Assembly: GCA_038731605.1 (NCBI GenBank)
Contig: JAVYQP010000001.1
Location: forward strand, 310,001 to 374,000
Length of the DNA: 64,000 nucleotides
DNA from: WYZ-LMO2 sp038731605
GTDB taxonomy: Archaea > Halobacteriota > Archaeoglobi > Archaeoglobales > Archaeoglobaceae
Direction of reading: 5' to 3'
In this document: positions 58,726 through 64,000 of the stretch, in pieces
Numbering within the stretch: position 1 is the stretch's first letter
Layout of the letters: each line of letters starts with the position of its first letter
Made by a program: the position numbers and the translations under genes
Notes under the pieces: model-generated
Seen by the model: only the letters and a program-made list of their open reading frames with translations
What the model was told of the DNA's origin: nothing
The model's database searches: none

Positions 58726-59180
58726 TTACTCCCTTAAACTGAGCACAAACGACTTTATTACTCTGTTCTTTGCTGGAGAGACATCTTTAAAGGGATACTT
58801 CCTCGGTGGCAACTTTTCGATCTCTTCGGGAGCAATTCCAATCCATGTCGCTCCAGTCTTCGGATCGTATCCCATGTTGTATTTCTTCAAGATTTCGACG
58901 ACTTCTTCATCGGAATATCCCTTCGCCTTTAATCTTTCCACAACAACGATCACAGGGCTTGTAAAGTTTCTGAGCTTTTCTTCATCGAACTTCGCCGATC
59001 TCATCAAATTCTCGAGCTCTTCTTTCGAAATCTCCGCTTCGGGTATTCCCTCAGCCGGAAGCCAAAGCTCGGCTTTTGATTCAGTGGCACGTTCTTGCCT
59101 TGATCTTCGGAGAACCCGAGCCCTACGGCTACGAGTGCGAACGCAGAAAGGGTTGTGAGTGCGATGAGATACTTTCTCAT
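58726..59180 (-). pseudogene. exported protein gene with a frameshift after the signal peptide
   Basis: From ATG 59180 the frame reads MRKYLIALTTLSAFALVAVG, a signal peptide, and continues into GLGFSEDQGKNVP before leaving the good frame near 59085. The other frame supplies AELWLPAEGIPEAEISKEEL and then DEEKLRNFTSPVIVVVERLK to KNRVIKSFVLSLRE. One base added or removed would give a 150-residue exported protein. The family is not recognised. It lies just upstream of the RuBisCO-PepSY region, on the same strand. Confidence 0.6.
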
Positions 59181-59216
59181 AATTTTTCTTAGCTCTCTAT
59201 CTATAAAAAATTTGGT

Positions 59217-60512
59217 TTAGATCTTAACCTCTACTCCCCACTTCTCTATAGCCCTTGCGAGCTCTTTATGGCTTTTCGCATACTCTTCAATGCTCATGCC
59301 GAGCTCTATAGCTTCGAGCGCCTGCCTCACAGCGAGCGCTCCAGCTCTTGCGCCGTCTGGATGCCCAAGGACTCCGCCACCTATCTGCAAAACGATATCC
59401 TTTCCCAAGGTTTCTACGACCTTCGGCAAAACCCCGGGGTGCAGACCGCCGGAGGAGACAGGCATACCCTTCTTTATGTTCCAGAAGTTCTGCTCGAATC
59501 TAATAAGGTCTTTTGGTGAGAATTTCTCGCTCCTCAGCATTTCTGCAATCTGGATCGCCTCATCTTTGGCACTTTCAAGCTTTCCGAAGCCAGCGGTGCC
59601 AATGTGGAGCTGGTCGATGCCAAGAATTCTGTAGAGCTTTGCGAGGGCAAACATCGATATTCCGTGGTCGTATCTCGTGAACGCTGCGTGCATTGCTCTA
59701 TGCCCATGGATCGCAAGTCCGAAGTCTTCTGCAAGGTCTCGAACAAAGCTCAGAGCGCTCCACCCGGCTATAACGACGTCGACCATCACGTATGGGTTTC
59801 CATAGTCTGCGACAAGCTTGAGCCTCTTTTCCATCTCTCTGACATCTGCGGTTATGTTCGCAAACCAAACCTTTTTTTCTCCTGTTTCTTTCTCAACTTT
59901 TTCTATCGCTTTCATTATCCTCCTGCACCGATCCTCGAACTTGCAGAAGCTGGGGCTTGCGAGGTTCTCGTCGTCCTTCACGAAATCGAGGCCTGCGCTG
60001 AGGAGATCGTAAGCAAGGGATTCAACTTCTTCTGCACTGTATCCGACCTTTGGCTTGGGAACCGTTCCCACTATCGGTCTATCGACTCCGAATATCTTCT
60101 TAACTTCCAATCCCTTAAACGGACCTTTGTAGCCCTTTAGGAACTCTTTTGGAAACCTTATGTCCTCTAACCGCAATTTCGCAACCCTCCTCATTCCGAA
60201 AATGTTCCCGGCGACTGATGCCAGGAAGGAGGGCAAGTTCGTGAGTTCGAAGAATTCGATCGGATAGCTTATCTTCACGATCCAGCGATCCCCAAATTCT
60301 CGGGTCTCGTAAACCTTTGCGGACAATCCTTCGACCCTCTTCTGATCATACCAAGGGAAGAGCTCGGTCCAAGTTCCGGTGCTACTCTCAGCTGCGATGG
60401 CTCCAGCGACTTCTTCTATCTCGAATCCCTCTGCTGGTTTCACGAGAAAAGAAACCAAGACTTCGTCTTCGCTTGGAACATAACCTTTTGCAACGTAGTC
60501 CGAGTATTTCAT
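59217..60512 (-). CDS. rbcL: form III ribulose-1,5-bisphosphate carboxylase/oxygenase
   Basis: A 431-residue archaeal RuBisCO large chain. VPKPKVG carries the catalytic lysine, DFVKDDEN the carbamylated lysine with metal-binding Asp and Glu, GHRAMHAAFTR the active-site histidine, GTAGFGKLES the loop 6 lysine, and SSGGLHPGVLPK the phosphate site. N-terminal YVPSEDEVLVSFLVKPAEG is typical of form III. In archaea it consumes RuBP made from AMP-derived ribose (AMP pathway), linking to the purine salvage genes in this window. AMP phosphorylase and the isomerase are not present here. Confidence 0.95.
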   Translation of the reverse strand: MKYSDYVAKGYVPSEDEVLVSFLVKPAEGFEIEEVAGAIAAESSTGTWTELFPWYDQKRVEGLSAKVYETREFGDRWIVKISYPIEFFELTNLPSFLASVAGNIFGMRRVAKLRLEDIRFPKEFLKGYKGPFKGLEVKKIFGVDRPIVGTVPKPKVGYSAEEVESLAYDLLSAGLDFVKDDENLASPSFCKFEDRCRRIMKAIEKVEKETGEKKVWFANITADVREMEKRLKLVADYGNPYVMVDVVIAGWSALSFVRDLAEDFGLAIHGHRAMHAAFTRYDHGISMFALAKLYRILGIDQLHIGTAGFGKLESAKDEAIQIAEMLRSEKFSPKDLIRFEQNFWNIKKGMPVSSGGLHPGVLPKVVETLGKDIVLQIGGGVLGHPDGARAGALAVRQALEAIELGMSIEEYAKSHKELARAIEKWGVEVKI

Positions 60513-60585
60513 GATTTCAGTTTAAAAAAGAAGCATAAAAAATTAACCCTTAGTATTTTGCGACAGCTCTCCAAAGTTTATTGTT

Positions 60586-61290
60586 TCAGTCAAGCTCTAT
60601 TTCTTGGATGAACGTTCCATGCCATGTGTGATACCAAACTTGCCCGGTGTAACCGTTGACGCTTAGCATACCATATGGTTTGTCGTGGAGCTCAACCATG
60701 ACGTGGTAGTAGCCGTAAAAGGGTTTAATCTCGCCAACTGTTGCGCCCGGATAGTAGGTGTTCAGATATTGTTGTGCATAGGCTCTGGCTTGTTCTATGG
60801 TGATCGGCATGCTGGTTGTTGTGTTCACACCACCCATCATCCCGTGCATCCAGCCCATCATACCCATCATTCCGCTTCTCATGCCGTATTTCGTGTTCCA
60901 CATCATGTTAGGACCAGGTTCTGGGTAAATACTACCAGTGTTCTTGTCGATGAGCATTTCAAAAGCTCCTATATTCGTGCTCCGCTCGTAATACTGAACA
61001 TAGAAGTTCAGTGAATACTCTTCCACTTCGCCAACTGCTAAATCTGGGTTGTTGAGCGAAGATAGATATCGTTGAGCAATTTCCACGGCTTTTTCGATTG
61101 TTATTGGGGCTGTAGCTGTGTTGGGGTACTCGGGATACATGGGACACATGGGATAAGCTCCATAGACGCTGTATCTTGGTGGATAACCATAAAAGTTCGA
61201 TCCGCTCACGTAGCTATAAAACGATGTTATCATGATAGCGAATGCTAATCCGCTGAGCACCGCAATTGTGAGCATTTTCCATTTTTCCAT
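60586..61290 (-). CDS. membrane-anchored protein with two PepSY-like repeats and a methionine-rich linker
   Basis: A 234-residue protein. An N-terminal membrane helix (LTIAVLSGLAFAIMITSFYSY) is followed by two PepSY-like units, each starting ITIEKAVEIAQRYLSS or ITIEQARAYAQQYLNT and ending in a strand pair with IDKNTGSIYPEPG or VNGYTGQVWYH. The linker between them is rich in Met, His and Gly (MRSGMMGMMGWMHGMMGG), as in copper- or haem-binding segments. The start 61290 follows AGGTGGTC and excludes a longer, poorly supported frame. Confidence 0.72.
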   Translation of the reverse strand: MEKWKMLTIAVLSGLAFAIMITSFYSYVSGSNFYGYPPRYSVYGAYPMCPMYPEYPNTATAPITIEKAVEIAQRYLSSLNNPDLAVGEVEEYSLNFYVQYYERSTNIGAFEMLIDKNTGSIYPEPGPNMMWNTKYGMRSGMMGMMGWMHGMMGGVNTTTSMPITIEQARAYAQQYLNTYYPGATVGEIKPFYGYYHVMVELHDKPYGMLSVNGYTGQVWYHTWHGTFIQEIELD

Positions 61291-61470
61291 TTGAGACCAC
61301 CTCGCATTAAAACATACGCAAGGTTGGATAAACAAGTATCGCAGTTTTGATAACCTTAGCATTAGAGAAGAGCGAAATCATTTAAATAATAGCTTAAATA
61401 CTAATGTTTTGGGAGGAAATACGCAGAGATGCACCAAAAATTGATTTAAGGGCTTTAGAATCTCCGTTTT

Positions 61471-63318
61471 TCAAATGGCATCCCCACCCTGTTCGCCGGT
61501 GCGGATGCGCACAGCGTTGTCGACTCCATAAACAAAGATTTTTCCGTCGCCAATGTGACCTGTGCGTGCCGATTCGGATACGGTCTTTATAATGCTATTC
61601 ACCTGATCATCCCGGACCACGAGCTCGATCTTGACCTTGGGCAACAGATTGATACCATACTCACGACCACGGTAGACTTGGATCTGCCCCTTCTGCAGTC
61701 CACAGCCAAAGACCTGCGTGACAGTCATACCCCTAATTCCAAATCGGTTCAGCGCTTCCTTGACGTCCTCCAGCTTTTCCGGTCGGATTATGCACTCTAT
61801 CTTAGTCATACCTCCACTCGAGCTCTGCTTCACGATTTCCTCCTTCTTCTCGATGATATGTGGCACGCTTACCGTAGGTGCTGGAGCTGGCGAAGATGGC
61901 GTATTAGCTACGATCTCAGGATATGCGCTCTCTCCATGCTGGGTGATGTCTAATCCTTGATCCTCTTCCTCAGGCGTCGCTCGTAGTCTCAACACGAGTC
62001 CTACCGCCTTTAGGATGAGGAACGTGAGAGGCGCAACGAAGACCCAAGTAGCGACCACACCCGCAAGCTGAATCCAGACCTGATCGACGTTCCCAAAGAT
62101 GAGCCCATCGACACCGGCGGGATTTACAGCTCGAGATGCAAAGAGCCCAGTGGCTATTGCGCCCCACGTGCCACCTACACCATGCACTCCAAAAACGTCT
62201 AAGGAGTCGTCGTAGCCGAGTTTGTGCTTTACAACGCTCACCGCAAAGTAGCAGAGAACACCAGCTACCAGACCTATGATCACTGCACTCCAAGGTTCTA
62301 CGAAGCCCGCTGCTGGTGTGATTGCTACCAGTCCAGCTACACACCCCGTCGCAGCCCCCAGCAAGGTAGGCTTACCATGGCGCACCCACTCGGCACATGC
62401 CCAGGAGATAGCAGCTGCGGCCGCTGCTGTGTTTGTAACAACGAAGGCACTGGCAGCTAAGCCGTTCGCCGAAAGCGCACTACCGGCGTTAAATCCGAAC
62501 CACCCGAACCACAGTAGGGCTGCGCCCAGCACGGTAATGGGTATGTTGTGGGGCAAGATCGATTCACTGCCATAACCCCGGCGTGATCCAAGAACCAAGG
62601 CTGCAATCAATCCAGCAACTCCGGAGCTTATGTGCACGACTGTGCCACCTGCGAAGTCCAGAGCTCCCAGCTCGCGCAACCAGCCACCCACGCCCCACAC
62701 CCAGTGGGCTAAGGGATCGTATACCAAAGTCGTCCAGAGCAGGATGAAAGCGACAAAGGCTGGAAAGCGCATTCTTTCGGCTATGGAGCCTGTAATTAAG
62801 GCTGCAGTGATGACAGCGAACATCAGCTGAAACACTGCAAAGGCAAGATGGGGAATCGTGGCTGAGTAGTCGGGATTGGGTTCTTGTCCTACGTTTCTTA
62901 GCCACATCCAAGAGAGATCCCCTATAAATCCACCCCTATCCGGACCAAAAGCCAAGCTGTATCCGATGAATATCCACTGCACTGACACTAAAGCCAGAAC
63001 AAAGAGGCACTGCATAATGATACTTAGAACGTTCTTGCGCCTTACAAGACCCCCGTAGAACATCGCCAAGCCTGGAAGAGTCATGAGCATAACCAAAGCG
63101 GTCGAGATCAGCACGAAGGCTGTATCCCCAGTATCGATGGCTGGAGTATCCTGCGCCAAGGCTGGAACTGATAAGATCAGTAGTGCCAAGAGAACGCTCA
63201 ACGGTAATCTTATTCCTACCTTTATTTTGCTTGCAAAGCTTCCGTATGGCTTTGCAGAAACCTTCACCTCTTGTGCTGTTATCGCTTCTCCATCCACCTT
63301 CTTCGCAACCCTTCTCAT
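61471..63318 (-). CDS. ammonium transporter fused to a P-II signal protein (Amt-GlnK)
   Basis: A 615-residue fusion. After a signal-peptide-like N-terminus, eleven membrane segments show Amt hallmarks: MFYGGLVRRKNVLS, GSIAERMRF, DFAGGTVVHISSGVAG, WFGFNAGSAL and DSLDVFGVHGVGGTWGAIATG, where the twin histidines of the pore lie in VVHISS and VFGVHGVGG. A linker rich in Pro/Ser/Glu leads, near residue 503, to a complete P-II protein: MTKIECIIRPEKLEDV, GCGLQKGQIQVYRGREYGIN (T-loop with Tyr) and SARTGHIGDGKIFVY. The T-loop normally inserts into Amt to block it, so the transporter carries its own regulator. GC content and codon choice differ from its neighbours. Confidence 0.9.
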   Translation of the reverse strand: MRRVAKKVDGEAITAQEVKVSAKPYGSFASKIKVGIRLPLSVLLALLILSVPALAQDTPAIDTGDTAFVLISTALVMLMTLPGLAMFYGGLVRRKNVLSIIMQCLFVLALVSVQWIFIGYSLAFGPDRGGFIGDLSWMWLRNVGQEPNPDYSATIPHLAFAVFQLMFAVITAALITGSIAERMRFPAFVAFILLWTTLVYDPLAHWVWGVGGWLRELGALDFAGGTVVHISSGVAGLIAALVLGSRRGYGSESILPHNIPITVLGAALLWFGWFGFNAGSALSANGLAASAFVVTNTAAAAAAISWACAEWVRHGKPTLLGAATGCVAGLVAITPAAGFVEPWSAVIIGLVAGVLCYFAVSVVKHKLGYDDSLDVFGVHGVGGTWGAIATGLFASRAVNPAGVDGLIFGNVDQVWIQLAGVVATWVFVAPLTFLILKAVGLVLRLRATPEEEDQGLDITQHGESAYPEIVANTPSSPAPAPTVSVPHIIEKKEEIVKQSSSGGMTKIECIIRPEKLEDVKEALNRFGIRGMTVTQVFGCGLQKGQIQVYRGREYGINLLPKVKIELVVRDDQVNSIIKTVSESARTGHIGDGKIFVYGVDNAVRIRTGEQGGDAI

Positions 63319-63354
63319 CGTATCACCAACGCCGAGTGCATAGCAAGGTATATA

Positions 63355-63621
63355 AAAATTACTCAGAATTTGACCAAAAAGTTGTGGATCTTATCAGAAT
63401 AAGCCATAGATGTTATGGATATCTCAATATATTACCTAAAAATTTGAAGAATATTCACCACTTACTTGAAATTGAAAATCATTTTATATATAAAAAAATT
63501 ATTAAAAAGTTAAAAATTGATTACTAAGCCTGTTGGTCGCATTCTACCGCATTGAAAGCTCATGCAAATCGAGCAAAGCGTTGATAGTATCTGAGTTTAA
63601 CAATCGCAGGCGAGTTTTGGG
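63355..63621. other. A/T-rich gene-free stretch
   Basis: This stretch, especially 63390-63530, is strongly A/T-rich, including TTTTATATATAAAAAAAT. The frame in it would encode GYLNILPKNLKNIHHLLEIE, which looks protein-like but has no start site, and I cannot support a gene. Promoters of the flanking genes are likely within it. Confidence 0.3.
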
Positions 63622-63971
63622 GTGTCAGAACTAATAGAGTTTTATACCGAAAGATTTGGTTCAGAAACTCTGTTAATTCTTGACGTCGCTGGGGGCAGGT
63701 TCGAGAGTGGCGCATATTCGGTGGTCTCCCAAGTTATGTTTGTTATGGATGCAAAAGTAGAGGCGGAGGATTATGCGATCTATTTGTTCAACCACAAGGG
63801 TTACAAGAGAAGTGAACAGAGGCTCCATCGGAAGACTTGCTGGCTCTCTTAAGGGGAGTAAACTTCGTTGGACCTTCGCATGTTCGATTGAAATTGCCAA
63901 AAGAAGTTGTAAAGAGTTTCGGAACCGCTCGATATTTTTCTTACTTTAACTTGAGTATTCGAAAGTTTTAA
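63622..63971 (+). pseudogene. hypothetical gene, frameshifted
   Basis: GTG 63622 opens MSELIEFYTERFGSETLLIL and runs for 76 residues to a stop after QRLHRKTCWLS. From about 63815, another frame continues with EAPSEDLLALLRGVNFVGPS and KLPKEVVKSFGTARYFSYFN to a TAA at 63969-63971. The two halves together make a plausible 115-residue protein needing a one-base correction. The family is not recognised. Position near the window edge limits context. Confidence 0.4.
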
Positions 63972-64000
63972 GAAAAAAAGTAGTTCGTTCACTATGATGG

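Noticed and set aside
61404..61592. Plus-strand frame opposite the end of the Amt-P-II gene
   Set aside because: It opens outside but runs antisense to the conserved P-II C-terminus; no motif is present.

Overview
The window is archaeal and most like a member of the Archaeoglobales (Archaeoglobus, Ferroglobus or Geoglobus); genus is inferred from gene content and cannot be fixed by reading alone. Pointers are ribosomal proteins L18e-L13-S9 followed by RNA polymerase subunit N, form III RuBisCO, MfnA tyrosine decarboxylase, an HdrA-MvhD heterodisulfide-reductase fusion, alternative-haem radical SAM chemistry, HTH_10 and Lrp-type regulators, class III-type pilins, a PGF-CTERM surface protein, and di-myo-inositol-phosphate synthesis genes that suggest a (hyper)thermophile. 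Genes are densely packed, with frequent ATGA/TGATG stop-start overlaps and several apparently leaderless genes behind TATA boxes.

Layout. 1-5 kb: end of a DUF4870-like membrane protein, a two-gene unknown operon with strand-like repeats, divergent genes for the two halves of the di-myo-inositol-phosphate pathway, and a decayed ThaI-type restriction gene beside an intact DNA methyltransferase. 5-21 kb: pyruvate kinase, tRNA-Gln(UUG), B12-dependent ribonucleotide reductase, a secreted pectinacetylesterase-like hydrolase, tRNA-Pro(GGG), a CHASE4 histidine kinase, a CooS homologue that lacks one Ni-Fe cluster cysteine, an HTH_10 regulator, two convergent radical SAM genes (one fused to two ferredoxin domains), a PGF-CTERM protein, enoyl-CoA hydratase plus 3-hydroxyacyl-CoA dehydrogenase, and AmrS-type radical SAM. 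21-25 kb is an accessory patch: relic and intact HEPN/MNT toxin-antitoxin genes, two pilin genes (one frameshifted), and an Lrp/membrane/V4R-like cassette.

25-41 kb is mostly core metabolism: MarC, core-MetE, an AhbC-like haem enzyme, purine salvage (PRTase and adenine deaminase), molybdopterin genes moaA and mobA, then a long plus-strand run mfnA, small ORF, hisC, AK6-type kinase, ahcY, membrane PH-like protein, KaiC-like ATPase and its HTH partner, followed by a NifU-like protein, a VIT1/CCC1-like transporter and leuD-leuB. 41-49 kb holds a wrecked transglutaminase-like gene, a degenerate CetZ/FtsZ-like protein, truA, and an FAD dehydrogenase-tldD-tldE operon.

49-64 kb: an old-yellow-enzyme-type NADH:flavin oxidoreductase beside the HdrA-MvhD fusion (a plausible flavin electron-transfer pair), DUF169, a Trm14-like tRNA methyltransferase, the L18e operon whose rpoN stop codon lies inside tRNA-Pro(UGG), a second wrecked transglutaminase-like gene, tRNA-Gln(CUG) with the same upstream promoter block as the first, form III RuBisCO, a methionine-rich PepSY protein, and an ammonium transporter fused to its own P-II regulator with noticeably higher GC than its surroundings.

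The most unusual items are the CooS variant with Glu in place of a cluster C cysteine, the CetZ-like protein without its GTP-binding glycine loop, the Amt-PII fusion, the rpoN/tRNA overlap, and the double-ferredoxin radical SAM fusion. At least seven genes carry simple frameshifts, so real decay and draft-assembly error both need to be considered.
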